Below, piece by piece: positions 14,919-23,700 of a stretch of DNA of 40,487 nt. Positions within the stretch are counted from its first letter, which is position 1; every line of letters begins with the position of its first letter. Position numbers and translations under genes: made by a program. The DNA lies in the NCBI RefSeq assembly GCF_030525755.1, contig NZ_JAUNEC010000011.1, positions 1 through 40,487 on the forward strand, given 5' to 3'. The stretch is from Alysiella sp. Its GTDB lineage: Bacteria > Pseudomonadota > Gammaproteobacteria > Burkholderiales > Neisseriaceae. A model generated the notes under the pieces. That model ran no database searches, was not told where the DNA came from, and was given only the letters and a program-made list of their open reading frames with translations.

Positions 14919-15290
14919 ATGATGCACATTACCGAAACCCCAATTACCCATGCCCCCAATATTGAAAGCCACGTTTCAGGCTGCCTGAAAATCAATGGCA
15001 TCAATTATTACCAAGCCGTCATAGTAGGCAGTTGGCACATTACTGAATTGCCGTCCACATTCACACCACAAGATTTAAATACACACAGTTTTCAGGCAGC
15101 CATAGACGACAAAGCTGAAGTCATCATCATTGGAACAGGCGACAAACAACAATTCTTAAATCCCCAAATCAATATTGCCCTTGCCCAACAAGGTATAGGC
15201 ATTGAATACATGAACACCGCTTCCGCTTGCCGTACCATCACATTATTACAAAGTGAAAACCGCAATGTATGGGCATGGTTGTGGGCTTAA
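14919..15290 (+). CDS. Mth938-domain (DUF498) protein
   Basis: Several in-frame ATGs exist from 14844; ones before 14906 would translate the hairpin repeat. ATG at 14919 (MMHITETPITHAP) has GAGA 8 bp upstream and gives 123 residues. The run EVIIIGTGDKQQFLNPQINIALAQQGIGIEYMNTASACRTITLLQSENRNVWAWL is the Mth938 fold signature (G-T-G, then G-I-x-x-E-x-M-x-T-x-x-A-x-R-T-x-N/L). Bacterial members are small soluble proteins of unsettled function, often next to Complex I or transport genes. A DUS lies in frame (SGCLKINGINYY). Confidence 0.85.
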   Translation: MMHITETPITHAPNIESHVSGCLKINGINYYQAVIVGSWHITELPSTFTPQDLNTHSFQAAIDDKAEVIIIGTGDKQQFLNPQINIALAQQGIGIEYMNTASACRTITLLQSENRNVWAWLWA

Positions 15291-15373
15291 ATTTTCAGGC
15301 AACTTTTGAAAATTTGGCAAGGCAACGTCAGTTAGAAATAAAAATTGAAAAATCATGAAAATAAATGATTCAT

Positions 15374-15460
15374 GTAGGGTGGGTATTTGAACCCACCCTT
15401 TTCAGGCAGCCTGAAAAATCCATAATCAGAGCGATAAACGATGGGTTCAAGCCCCCCTAC
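15374..15460. repeat. GTAGGGTGGGT inverted repeat
   Basis: GTAGGGTGGGTATTTGAACC (15374-15393) is matched in opposite orientation by GGTTCAAGCCCCCCTAC (15444-15460). The left arm also folds on itself (GGGTGGGT/ACCCACCC, 15377-15398). A DUS palindrome lies between the arms (about 15401-15417). Same motif class as the hairpin at 1301-1316. The 15291-15586 gap otherwise holds only this and the trpS terminator. Confidence 0.55.
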
Positions 15461-15520
15461 GGAGAACTGGCAGGTCTGAACTTATACCTGTTGAGATTAA
15501 GGAGGCTGCCTGAAACAAAT

Positions 15521-15546
15521 AAGGCTATCCCAAATGGAACAGCCTT
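15521..15546 (-). terminator. Likely trpS terminator
   Basis: AAGGCT-A-TCC and GGA-AC-AGCCTT form a stem with a short loop about 40 bp beyond the trpS stop on the minus strand, followed there by ATTTGTTTC. Confidence 0.5.
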
Positions 15547-15586
15547 AATTCCTACCCCAAAATTCACAGGAATTTTAATGATAACA

Positions 15587-16603
15587 TCACACCAACGGGG
15601 TAATCCCAACCACATCCTTAACTTCTGCCAACAATTCACGTGCTTGGTGTCGTGTTTTTTCCGCACCCGCCTGCAAAATCGCTTCAATACGTTTTGGGTT
15701 CGCCATTAAATCATGGTAAACATCGGTTTTATCGTCCAATTCTTCACCAATTTTCGCCGCCAACAGTTTCTTCGCTTCACCCCAAGCCAAGCCCTCATTG
15801 AGCATTTTTTCAAATTCTGCCGTTTCTTGTAATGTGGCAAAGGCTTGATAAATTTCAAATAGAGGGCTTTCGTCTTTTTGTTTAGGCTCCCCTGGTTCTT
15901 TCAAATTCGTGATGATTTTGTTCACGGCTTTTTGACGTTGTTTTGGCGTAACAAACAGCGGAATGGTATTACCATAGGATTTGGACATTTTTCGCCCGTC
16001 TAAACCCACCAGAAGTTGCACATTTTCATCAATCTTCGCTTCAGGCAGCGTAAACAATTCTTTGCCAAAACGATGATTAAAACGTTGGGCAATATCACGT
16101 GCCATTTCAACGTGTTGGATTTGGTCGCGCCCTACTGGAACTTCATGAGCATTGAACATCAAAATGTCTGCCGTCATCAAAATGGGATAACTGTACAAAC
16201 CCATTTCAATTTGAAAATCATGGTCTTCTTGTCCATTATTCACATTATCTTGCACCGCTGCCTTATAAGCATGGGCGCGATTCATCAATCCTTTGGACGT
16301 GATACACGTTAAAATCCAATTCAATTCCAGAATTTCAGGCACATCAGATTGACGATAAAACGTAGTGCGTTCGGTATCCAAGCCACAAGCCAACCAAGTG
16401 GCAGCAACAGCTTGGGTGGACTCACGTATCATGGCAGGGTCGTGGCATTTGATGATGCCGTGATAATTTGCCAAAAACAAATAGCTGTCCACATTCTCTT
16501 GTGCAGCAGCACGAATAGCAGGGCGAATCGCCCCCACATAGTTGCCCAAATGCGGAATGCCTGTGGTGGTAACACCTGTTAAAACACGTTTTTTGCTGGT
16601 CAT
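15587..16603 (-). CDS. trpS: Tryptophanyl-tRNA synthetase
   Basis: The frame runs to 16702 but passes through a DUS; ATG at 16603 (MTSKKRVLTGVTTTG) gives 338 residues, normal for TrpRS. Class I motifs: TTGIPHLGNYVGAI (the HIGH-type site, about 13-26) and KMSKSYGN in GLDGRKMSKSYGN. It charges tRNA-Trp in the cytoplasm. The C-terminal anticodon-binding part ends in EVKDVVGI. Transcribed alone, with a DUS palindrome just upstream of the start (about 16624-16640). Confidence 0.95.
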   Translation of the reverse strand: MTSKKRVLTGVTTTGIPHLGNYVGAIRPAIRAAAQENVDSYLFLANYHGIIKCHDPAMIRESTQAVAATWLACGLDTERTTFYRQSDVPEILELNWILTCITSKGLMNRAHAYKAAVQDNVNNGQEDHDFQIEMGLYSYPILMTADILMFNAHEVPVGRDQIQHVEMARDIAQRFNHRFGKELFTLPEAKIDENVQLLVGLDGRKMSKSYGNTIPLFVTPKQRQKAVNKIITNLKEPGEPKQKDESPLFEIYQAFATLQETAEFEKMLNEGLAWGEAKKLLAAKIGEELDDKTDVYHDLMANPKRIEAILQAGAEKTRHQARELLAEVKDVVGITPLV

Positions 16604-16764
16604 AACAATTCTTTCCAAAATATTTTCAGGCTGCCTGAAAGGGTTGTCCGGCAAGCGGAAAAACAAAATTGCCATCTTATCACACCGCCAAACAGAAAAC
16701 ACGTTTCAGGCAGCCTAAAATGCAGTCTGTTTAAAATCGGTGGCTGCGATTACCGTGTACAGAT

Positions 16765-16865
16765 TAGTCGTTCAACATAGAAATAAGACAAGGTGGCAGC
16801 GACCGCAGTGTACAAATAGTACATAAGGGGGCGCAACACAGTATTATTTCTATGTTGGACGACTA
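16765..16865. mobile_element. Correia-like repeat element
   Basis: 101 bp with terminal inverted repeats TAGTCGTTCAACATAGAAAT (from 16765) and the complement of TAGTCGTCCAACATAGAAAT (to 16865), one mismatch. The interior preserves Correia core features in order: GACAAGG, a CAGCGACCGCAG block, GTACAAATAGTAC, and AAGGGGGCGCAAC. Neisserial Correia elements have TATAGTGGATTA ends; these ends differ, so this is a related lineage. TA-type borders are consistent with Correia insertion. It lies between the 3' side of a YecR-like gene and trpS. Confidence 0.75.
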
Positions 16866-16876
16866 TCAATAATAAA

Positions 16877-16910
16877 CCGCTTTATTGACTGCATCCAATC
16901 AATAAAGCGG
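16877..16910 (-). terminator. Rho-independent terminator of the YecR-like gene
   Basis: CCGCTTTATTGA (16877-16888) and TCAATAAAGCGG (16899-16910) are a perfect 12-bp stem with a 10-base loop, 8 bp beyond the stop of the minus-strand gene ending at 16919. Confidence 0.75.
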
Positions 16911-16918
16911 TAACAGTT

Positions 16919-17359
16919 TTAAAGCGGTTTCAAGGTGCGGTCGCCATCGGAATTTTGAACAGGCGTGTTGCCGTTGTTGTGAATATTGATATTAATGGGA
17001 TTGGGAGAGGAAACATTGCCGTCCGTAGGGCGAGTGCATTGGTATTCCTGTTCCACACGATAATGCACACAGTTTCTGCCCAAATAAGCCAAACAGGTTT
17101 TGGCCACATAGTCAAACGCTTCGGCTCCCTGATAACCCCATGATACACAGCGTTTTCTGGCCAAAGCCAAACCCTGACAACTATCGGACGGCGTATTTAT
17201 CTGCCGCGCCTCCGCATCATAGGCCAGTTTTATCATGCCTTCCGCACGGCTGCCTCCTGCCGTTTTCCATGCCATAGGTTGCACGGGGGACCGCGGCTGT
17301 ACATACGCCGCAACACACACCAGCAAAGCTGCCAAACCTATTTTTCCAACCGTTTTCAT
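16919..17359 (-). CDS. Exported protein resembling YecR-like family
   Basis: 146 residues with a signal peptide (MKTVGKIGLAALLVCVAAYV). The cleavage site is not clear, and a lipobox is not evident (LVCVAA). The middle has TAGGSRAEGMIKLAYD and later ALARKRCVSWGYQGAEAF, matching the pattern of YecR-like proteins (A-x-G-G-S-R-x-D-G-x-x-x-L-x-Y, then R-C-x-x-W-G-Y-x-G-A-E). Four cysteines after the signal (about 61, 71, 89, 97, with one more in the QYEYQC part) could form disulphides. The C-terminal 30 residues are low-complexity, Asn/Pro rich. YecR is a flagellar regulon lipoprotein in enterics, but no flagellar genes are near, so function is open. A 12-base T tract lies in its upstream region. 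Confidence 0.7.
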   Translation of the reverse strand: MKTVGKIGLAALLVCVAAYVQPRSPVQPMAWKTAGGSRAEGMIKLAYDAEARQINTPSDSCQGLALARKRCVSWGYQGAEAFDYVAKTCLAYLGRNCVHYRVEQEYQCTRPTDGNVSSPNPININIHNNGNTPVQNSDGDRTLKPL

Positions 17360-17401
17360 TGCTAAATCCGTCCTAAATTATTAAGATTTGTTAAATTTAG
17401 C

Positions 17402-17413
17402 AAAAAAAAAAAA
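17402..17413 (-). repeat. A12 homopolymer upstream of YecR-like gene
   Basis: Twelve A on the plus strand (T12 in the sense of the YecR-like gene), 43-54 bp before its ATG, just upstream of TTGCTAAATTTAAC. Homopolymers at this distance can change promoter strength by slippage in Neisseriaceae. Confidence 0.5.
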
Positions 17414-17583
17414 TAAGATGCAAGCCATTCCCGTCAAGACAGACTTATCCCCGAAATCCCGTGCTAAAATTGTCTGATGTTTATCAAAATAAAGCAACAG
17501 CAACAGGCTGCAATCCTTTTTATCTCATGGTCAGCCGCATCTCTGCATCAACATTATTTTACATTTTCATTCAGGAAAACATC

Positions 17584-18687
17584 ATGGCTGGCAACACCTT
17601 CGGACAAATTTTTACCGTAACCACTTTTGGCGAAAGCCATGGCGCAGGCTTGGGCTGCATCATTGACGGTTGCCCGCCCAATTTACCGCTTACCGAAACC
17701 GACATTCAAGCCGACCTAGACCGCCGCAAACCCGGCACCAGCCGCCACGTTACCCAACGCCGCGAGCCAGACCAAGTGGAAATTTTATCGGGCGTGTTTG
17801 AAGGCAAAACCACAGGCACGCCCATCGCCTTGCTCATTCGCAACACCGACCAGCGCAGCAAAGATTATGGCAAAATTGCCGAACAATTCCGCCCAGCCCA
17901 TGCCGATTACACCTACTGGCACAAATTCGGTACGCGCGATTATCGCGGTGGCGGCAGAAGTTCCGCGCGAGAAACCGCAGCGCGTGTGGCGGCTGGCGCG
18001 GTTGCCAAAAAATGGTTGCGCGAACAGTTTGGCACAGAAATCATTTGCTGGGTAACGCAAGTGGGCGAAAAAGCCATTGCGTTTGAACATGAAGATTTGA
18101 TTTCGCAAAATCCCTTTTTTGCCGCCAACCAATCGCAAATTGCCGAATTGGAAGACTACATGGACAGCGTCCGCAAATCGTTGGACAGCGTGGGCGCAAA
18201 ATTGCACATTGAAGCGCGAAACGTGCCAGTGGGCTTGGGCGAACCCGTTTTTGACCGTTTGGACGCAGACATTGCCCACGCGCTGATGTCCATCAATGCC
18301 GTGAAAGCGGTGGAAATTGGCGATGGTTTTGATGTGGTGGCGCAACGCGGCAGTTTTCATGGCGATGAACTCACGCCCACAGGGTTTAAATCCAACCGCG
18401 CAGGCGGCATTTTGGGCGGCATTTCCACAGGACAAACGATTACCGCCAATTTTGCGATTAAGCCAACCAGCTCCATCGCCACACCACGCGAAAGCATAGA
18501 CATTTACGGCAATTCGGTGGAAATTGCCACCCACGGTCGCCATGACCCTTGCGTGGGTTTACGCGCTGCACCGATTGCCGAAGCGATGTTGGCTCTGGTG
18601 TTGATTGACCACGCTTTGCGCCACCGCGCCCAAAATGCCGATGTGCGTGTGGCAACGCCCGATATTGCGCGTTTGGGTGGAAAATAA
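17584..18687 (+). CDS. aroC: Chorismate synthase
   Basis: An in-frame ATG-less extension reaches 17461, but the conserved start MAGNTFGQIFTVTTFGESHG places the real ATG at 17584; 367 residues. Motifs: GESHGAGLGCIIDGCPP near the N-terminus (His in GESHG is catalytic), RRGGGRSSARETAARVAAGA (FMN/phosphate-binding Arg-rich loop; here DYRGGGRSSARETAAR), and RHDPCVGLRAAPIAEAM near the end (Asp/His in R-H-D-P). It converts EPSP to chorismate in the cytoplasm, using reduced FMN. trpD in this window uses chorismate downstream. A DUS palindrome follows the stop. Confidence 0.96.
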   Translation: MAGNTFGQIFTVTTFGESHGAGLGCIIDGCPPNLPLTETDIQADLDRRKPGTSRHVTQRREPDQVEILSGVFEGKTTGTPIALLIRNTDQRSKDYGKIAEQFRPAHADYTYWHKFGTRDYRGGGRSSARETAARVAAGAVAKKWLREQFGTEIICWVTQVGEKAIAFEHEDLISQNPFFAANQSQIAELEDYMDSVRKSLDSVGAKLHIEARNVPVGLGEPVFDRLDADIAHALMSINAVKAVEIGDGFDVVAQRGSFHGDELTPTGFKSNRAGGILGGISTGQTITANFAIKPTSSIATPRESIDIYGNSVEIATHGRHDPCVGLRAAPIAEAMLALVLIDHALRHRAQNADVRVATPDIARLGGK

Positions 18688-18689
18688 AA

Positions 18690-18706
18690 TTTCAGGCTGC
18701 CTGAAA
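18690..18706. repeat. DUS palindrome after aroC
   Basis: TTTCAGGCTGCCTGAAA three bases after the aroC stop and just before the Sel1 lipoprotein gene. Confidence 0.8.
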
Positions 18707-18727
18707 CCATTTTCAAAGGGAAACATC

Positions 18728-19312
18728 ATGCGACAAATCCTTTATTTTGCCTTGATTGGTTTAACTGCTTGCACTGCAACCCATTATCCCATGCGTGAAG
18801 ATGTGGTTTTATTCAATCAAGCCGACAATATTTTTTTGCGCAACCACCAAAAATTGCCCGAAGTCTTACCAATTTACACCACTTTGGCAGAAAAAGGCTT
18901 TACTGAAGCGCAATTTCGTTTGGCAACGGCTTATGAGGATTTGGCTTATCAAAGCACACAGCAATGGGAACGCACGTCATACCGTCAGCAGTCAGTATAT
19001 TGGTATCACAAAGCAGCAAAAAATGGACACCCCATTGCCCAAAACAATTTGGCTTTATTCTATGGCGTAGGCGTGGACAATGTGCTTTCACAGGATTTAG
19101 AGCAAAAGTTTGCTTGGCTCCAACGTGCAGCACAACAAGGTTTTGCCACCGCACAAAGTAATTTAGGTGTGATGTATCATCGTGGCGAATATGTGGCACA
19201 AGATTTTGATATGGCAGATTTTTGGTATCGCAAAGCCATTTTGCAAAATTATGGAACAGCCAAACAACATTATGAAAATCTGTTGCGAGACAGAATAAAT
19301 CAATCCAAATAA
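18728..19312 (+). CDS. Sel1-repeat lipoprotein
   Basis: ATG at 18728 (MRQILYFALIGLTAC) gives 194 residues; the longer frame reads backwards through a DUS. A lipobox LTAC with Cys at 15 marks it as a lipoprotein. Sel1-like repeats follow: EKGFTEAQFRLATAYEDL, KNGHPIAQNNLALFYGVGV, QQGFATAQSNLGVMYHRGEYV and a degenerate last unit, with the usual A-Q-x-x-L-A/G pattern about 36 residues apart. Such proteins form helical solenoids for protein contacts in the envelope. Partner unknown. GGGAAACATC precedes ATG. Confidence 0.85.
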   Translation: MRQILYFALIGLTACTATHYPMREDVVLFNQADNIFLRNHQKLPEVLPIYTTLAEKGFTEAQFRLATAYEDLAYQSTQQWERTSYRQQSVYWYHKAAKNGHPIAQNNLALFYGVGVDNVLSQDLEQKFAWLQRAAQQGFATAQSNLGVMYHRGEYVAQDFDMADFWYRKAILQNYGTAKQHYENLLRDRINQSK

Positions 19313-19313
19313 C

Positions 19314-19332
19314 TTTTCAGGCAGCCTGAAAA
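19314..19332. repeat. DUS palindrome between Sel1 gene and waaC
   Basis: TTTTCAGGCAGCCTGAAAA, perfect odd palindrome directly after the stop codon at 19312. Confidence 0.85.
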
Positions 19333-19369
19333 TCACCTGACCATGCCAACTTGAATGTCATAAAACAAT

Positions 19370-20350
19370 ATGAAAATCCTGCTTGTTCGCCTGTCTAGCA
19401 TGGGCGATTTAATCCATACTTTGCCAGCCATTAGTGATTTAATGCAACATTGCCCTGATATTGAGCTACATTGGTTGTGTGAAAACGGTTTCGCCGATAT
19501 TGCACGACTGCATCCTTTTGTGAAAAAAGTGTTGCCTATGCATTGGCGCAAATGGCGCAAAAACCTGTTTCAGGCAGCCGTACGCAGCCAAATGGCTGAT
19601 TTACGCACACAACTGCTATCTGAACGCTACGATTGGGTTTTAGACAGTCAAGGTCTGATAAAAAGTGCTGTATTTGCCAAACTAACACATGCACCGATTA
19701 CGGGATTGGACAAAAACAGTGCACGTGAACCTTGGGCTTCATGGTTCTATGCGCGCCAATTTGCGGTAGAAAAAGGGCGTGATGCTGTTTGGCGAAATCG
19801 CCGTTTGTTTGCACAAGCATTTGATTATCAAGAAAATCATATTGTGAATTTTGGTATCCAAGTCCCAACAGACATTTGGCAGACCCTTTCAGGCAGCCTG
19901 AATTTGTCCACACAGTATCACGTTGCTTTACACGCCACCAGCCGAGACAGCAAACTTTGGGCACAAGAAAATTGGTTGCAACTGTTTCAGCTTTTACATG
20001 AAACAGACGGTTTACCGATTTATCTGCCTTGGGGCAATGCAGCGGAAAAAATGCGTGCAGAAAATATGGCTGCTGCTTTGCCTTTTTTGCGCGTTTTGCC
20101 AGCCTTAAATTTATTGCAAGCTGCCACTTTATTGCAGCATGCCAAAGCAGTTATCGGAGTGGACACAGGTTTATTGCATTTGGCAAATGCAGCTGATGTG
20201 CCATTAGTGGGCATTTACACCGACAGCGATCCCATCAAAACAGGCGTGCAAACTTCACCTTATGCAGTCAATTTGGGAGGAGTGGGACAAATGCCCGATG
20301 TTCAAACTGTATTTACAGCAACACAAAATGTATTGACTGCGAAAAAATAA
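19370..20350 (+). CDS. waaC: Lipooligosaccharide heptosyltransferase I
   Basis: 326 residues, GT9 family. Starts MKILLVRLSSMGDLIHTLPAISDL, the standard N-terminus of heptosyltransferases. It contains YDWVLDSQGLIKSAVFAKLTHAPITGLD, and in the second Rossmann half ATSRDSKLWAQENW and GVDTGLLHLANAADVPLVGIYTDSDP (donor-binding G-x-D-T-G-L-x-H-L-A). The features fit WaaC (first heptose onto Kdo) better than WaaF. It acts at the cytoplasmic face of the inner membrane in lipooligosaccharide core assembly. The stop codon lies inside a terminator stem at 20341-20381. Confidence 0.92.
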   Translation: MKILLVRLSSMGDLIHTLPAISDLMQHCPDIELHWLCENGFADIARLHPFVKKVLPMHWRKWRKNLFQAAVRSQMADLRTQLLSERYDWVLDSQGLIKSAVFAKLTHAPITGLDKNSAREPWASWFYARQFAVEKGRDAVWRNRRLFAQAFDYQENHIVNFGIQVPTDIWQTLSGSLNLSTQYHVALHATSRDSKLWAQENWLQLFQLLHETDGLPIYLPWGNAAEKMRAENMAAALPFLRVLPALNLLQAATLLQHAKAVIGVDTGLLHLANAADVPLVGIYTDSDPIKTGVQTSPYAVNLGGVGQMPDVQTVFTATQNVLTAKK

Positions 20351-20381
20351 GTAATTTAGCTGGTCATTTGCTTATTTTTTC
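20341..20381 (+). terminator. waaC terminator
   Basis: GAAAAAATAAG (20341-20351) and CTTATTTTTTC (20371-20381) are a perfect 11-bp inverted repeat spanning the waaC stop. The stem is AT-rich and ends in a T run. Confidence 0.55.
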
Positions 20382-20424
20382 ACGATAATGCCGCCGTTTT
20401 TCACTTTTAATTTAGGGACAATTT

Positions 20425-21246
20425 ATGAAATCATGGCGTTTTAATCTATTGGTTTTGGGTATGGGTGTTGCATTGAGTGCTTGTGGTCAAACACCTGCTG
20501 CAACAGCCACCAAACCACAAGCTGCTTCTTCTGTACCTGGCAAACCTACTACGGTGCTTTCGGTTACCCAAGATGTCCCCGAGCAAACCGCCAAAACCAT
20601 TACCGCCAACTTGGAACAAAACTATGCCACGCAAAATCTAAAAGTTAAAAGCATTGCCAACACACCGATTTCGGGCATATATGAAGTGGTACTCGATGGC
20701 AAACAAGTTGTCTATACCGATACCAACGGTCATTATATGTTGGTAGGCGATTTGATTGACACCCAAACCAAAACCAGCTTAACCGAAGAGCGACAATCTC
20801 AACTGAATGCCATTGACTTTGATGCCTTGCCATTAGAAAAAGCCATTAAAGAAGTGCGTGGCAATGGTGAATTGAAAGTAGCGGTATTCAGCGATGCCGA
20901 TTGTCCTTATTGTCGCCGTTTGGAACGTGAATTTGCCAAAATGGACAATATCACAATTTATAATTTCATGATGCCCATTCCTTCTTTGCACCCTGATGCC
21001 CATCGTAAATCAGTACAAATTTGGTGTCAGCCCGACCGCACAGTAGCATGGACACAATGGATGCGTGAAGGCAAAAGCATACCCAATGTAGCCGAATGCA
21101 ACAATCCCATTGCCGAAACCACCGCTTTGGGCGAGAGTTTCGGCTTCAACGGTACACCTACCATTGTATTCCCCAATGGCAAAGTCCAAGCAGGCTTTTC
21201 GCCCATGCCACATTTAGCAGAAATCATCAAACAAAACCAAAAATAA
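20425..21246 (+). CDS. dsbC: Thiol:disulphide interchange protein DsbC (lipoprotein)
   Basis: 273 residues. Signal peptide with lipobox LSAC (Cys 20), then a linker rich in Ala, Thr and Pro. The N-terminal dimerisation domain (about 50-130, LKVKSIANTPISGIYEVVLDGKQVVYTDTNG) precedes the thioredoxin-like domain with active site CPYC (160-163) and a cis-Pro loop in FNGTPTIVFPNG. Two further cysteines (WCQPDRT and VAECNNP) are the usual structural pair. It corrects wrong disulphides in periplasmic proteins and is kept reduced by DsbD. The closest pattern I know is the Neisseria DsbC lipoprotein. Confidence 0.93.
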   Translation: MKSWRFNLLVLGMGVALSACGQTPAATATKPQAASSVPGKPTTVLSVTQDVPEQTAKTITANLEQNYATQNLKVKSIANTPISGIYEVVLDGKQVVYTDTNGHYMLVGDLIDTQTKTSLTEERQSQLNAIDFDALPLEKAIKEVRGNGELKVAVFSDADCPYCRRLEREFAKMDNITIYNFMMPIPSLHPDAHRKSVQIWCQPDRTVAWTQWMREGKSIPNVAECNNPIAETTALGESFGFNGTPTIVFPNGKVQAGFSPMPHLAEIIKQNQK

Positions 21247-21260
21247 TCCACTTTCGCATA

Positions 21261-21298
21261 AGGCTGCCTGAAAGTATCTGATTGCTTTCAGGCAGCCT
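21261..21298. terminator. Bidirectional DUS hairpin terminator (dsbC / comEC)
   Basis: AGGCTGCCTGAAAG (21261-21274) pairs perfectly with CTTTCAGGCAGCCT (21285-21298), loop of 10. It holds two full uptake sequences in inverted orientation between the converging genes dsbC and comEC. Confidence 0.85.
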
Positions 21299-21316
21299 CA
21301 TTATGATGATACCCAC

Positions 21317-23626
21317 TCAATCAAACGGCTTTTTATGCCACCATTTTTTCTCTGCCAATTTAAAAACATCAATCTGTTTTTGTCCATCAAACTGCAAAAT
21401 CAAGCCTCCTTGTTTATCAGTTCTCAATAAAGATACACCATGCGCACGCAAACGGGTTTGTACTGTTGGATGCGGGTGGCGATAAGGATTGGCAAAACCG
21501 CTACTGGCAATGCCATATTGTGGCGCAACCGCATTGATAAAGCGACCGCTACTGGACGATGCACTGCCATGATGTCCTAGAACCAAAACTTGACTGTGTA
21601 AACTGTCACCATAATGTTGCCACAACCATTGTTCGCCGCGCTCACCTAAATCACCTGTAAGCAATACCGCTTGTTCACCAAATTGCACCCGTAAGACGCA
21701 ACTTAAATCATTGTCTGTACCTTGTTGGCGCGTGAAATCAATGGGTGGCGTTAAAAATTCAAAATGCACATCATCAATCGTCCAAGCTGTGCCATTGGTA
21801 CAATGTTTGGCATCAGCATAAAATTCAGGCTGTCCTGCCCATAAGTTGTCCCAAGTATGCCTGTGCGACAAGTCAGAAAAACCACCATCGTGGTCATTAT
21901 CGTGATGCGACAAAATCAAAGCATGAAAGTGTTGCACACCAATTGCGCGTAAATTGGGCAATAAAGCACTTTCCGCTACAGGCATTCCCGTGTCAAACAA
22001 AACCCGTTGAGATGGGGTTTCCAATAACACCGATAGACCTTGTCCCACGTCCCACACCGTCATTTTCAAGCTGCCTGAAAACGGTGGCGGACGATAAAAC
22101 GCAAACAGCAACAACATCAATCCTGCCAATGGTTGCACGCGCAAACCCACAGGCAATAAACACAATAAAGCAGCCACTACCGCCGCCCCCAATAATGGCG
22201 CAGGTGCGTGTGCCATCGTTATTTCAGGCAGCCTTTCGCCCCAATACAATAAAACCATCATGCTTTGTTCGCCCAGCCAAGCGGAAAAGGTTTGCACAAA
22301 ATCCACAGGCACAAAGGAAGCCAATAAAGCCAATGGCACCAGAACCAACGTAAAAAACGGAATGGCAATCGTATTGACCAAAGGTGCAAACACAGCCCAT
22401 AAACCAAAAAAATGTACTGCTGCCACGCTACCCAATAAAAATGCCGCCCATTGCGCACGCATTGCCACTTGTATTTTAACAAAGCCATTCACTTGCGTTT
22501 CAGGCAACCGCCACGCAAAAACCCACAACAAAACCGCAACCAGTCCAAATGACAACCAAAATCCAGCCGTCAATACTGAAGCAGGGCGATACAACAAAAC
22601 AACCAGCAATGCTGTCCACCATGTTTGCCACGAACCAATGCGCCCACGCCAAGCCCAAAAAACCGCAAATACGGTCAACATCAATAAGCTGCGTAAAGCA
22701 GGAATTTCAAAGCCCGCCAACGCAGTATAAACCGCCGCCACACAAACCCCGAATGCGAGTTGCCAAACACGCGGTCGCGCAGGCAAACGCGGTAAAAAAC
22801 GCATAACTTGTTTACACAATATACCTGCCAACATACCCATCATGGTAATGTGCAAACCTGAAATGCTGATTAAATGATTGATACCCAAAGGACGAAATGC
22901 CGCCCATGCTGTCATACTCAAACCCGAACCGTCGCCAATTGCCAATGCTCGCATCAAAGCCGTGCCTTGTGGATAAGACATGAAAACCGTTTGCCAATTT
23001 TGCTGAATGCGTTCACGAATGCGGTTGGCCAAAATACGGGGATAATCCCAAAAGTTTGCTGCTGTTTCCACGCTTTCAGGCAACTTCTCACGATCTGCAC
23101 CTATTGTTGCCATACCGTCAAAATCATTTGCCAATGCCCATGCTTCACGGTCAAAACCCACCCGATTGCGTGTGCCAATCGCGGCACGCACACGCGCTTT
23201 CACTTGCCAATGCGAACCAACTTGCCATGCACGCCCCAAAAAATCTTGCGCTTGAACACGAAAACGGCGACCATCTGCCGTATGCAGTGTCGCCGTAAAA
23301 CGAACCCTTCCTCTTTCATCGTATTCAGGCAGCCCAATGACCGAAATGGAAACGGATTGGGCAGGCGTTTCATCTGTTACTGTCCATTGCTGCGATAAAT
23401 CCCAACTGGTGCGTGCCACACCATAAATCATGCCTGATACACACAATACAATAGCCAATAATGTGCGTGTTTGTGGTGTATTGCCCCAACGTTTCAGGCT
23501 ACCTGAATACACAATAATGCTTATGCCCAATAAACCCAGCCAAAACCAGCCCGTTCCGCGTTCAGGCAGATAAAAAGACAACATCACACCAACACAAAAA
23601 GTCGCCAAATAAAATGATGAAAACAT
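21317..23626 (-). CDS. comEC: Competence protein ComEC/Rec2, DNA-uptake channel
   Basis: 769 residues. Short N-terminal membrane part, then an OB-type DUF4131 domain (about 45-180, with QDFLGRAWQVGSHWQVKARVRA), the Competence domain of many helices (about 215-490, GTALMRALAIGDGSGLSMTAWAAFRPLGINHLISISGLHI) and a metallo-beta-lactamase-like C-terminal domain with TVWDVGQGLSVLLET and LSHHDNDHDGGF (metal-binding H-x-x-x-D-H). It passes single-stranded DNA across the inner membrane in transformation; the C-terminal domain probably degrades the other strand. Several DUS lie inside. It follows murG on the same strand with a 74-bp gap, unlike the usual murG-murC order. Confidence 0.95.
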   Translation of the reverse strand: MFSSFYLATFCVGVMLSFYLPERGTGWFWLGLLGISIIVYSGSLKRWGNTPQTRTLLAIVLCVSGMIYGVARTSWDLSQQWTVTDETPAQSVSISVIGLPEYDERGRVRFTATLHTADGRRFRVQAQDFLGRAWQVGSHWQVKARVRAAIGTRNRVGFDREAWALANDFDGMATIGADREKLPESVETAANFWDYPRILANRIRERIQQNWQTVFMSYPQGTALMRALAIGDGSGLSMTAWAAFRPLGINHLISISGLHITMMGMLAGILCKQVMRFLPRLPARPRVWQLAFGVCVAAVYTALAGFEIPALRSLLMLTVFAVFWAWRGRIGSWQTWWTALLVVLLYRPASVLTAGFWLSFGLVAVLLWVFAWRLPETQVNGFVKIQVAMRAQWAAFLLGSVAAVHFFGLWAVFAPLVNTIAIPFFTLVLVPLALLASFVPVDFVQTFSAWLGEQSMMVLLYWGERLPEITMAHAPAPLLGAAVVAALLCLLPVGLRVQPLAGLMLLLFAFYRPPPFSGSLKMTVWDVGQGLSVLLETPSQRVLFDTGMPVAESALLPNLRAIGVQHFHALILSHHDNDHDGGFSDLSHRHTWDNLWAGQPEFYADAKHCTNGTAWTIDDVHFEFLTPPIDFTRQQGTDNDLSCVLRVQFGEQAVLLTGDLGERGEQWLWQHYGDSLHSQVLVLGHHGSASSSSGRFINAVAPQYGIASSGFANPYRHPHPTVQTRLRAHGVSLLRTDKQGGLILQFDGQKQIDVFKLAEKKWWHKKPFD

Positions 23627-23700
23627 GAATTAAAACAAATTCTGCGCTAATGAAAAAATCGGTCTTTTTGAGATTCAGACAATCTGAAATACAGGTATTC

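Noticed and set aside
17785..18543. Long frame antisense to aroC
   Set aside because: The sense frame has all chorismate synthase motifs; the antisense product is Arg/Ala/His biased shadow.
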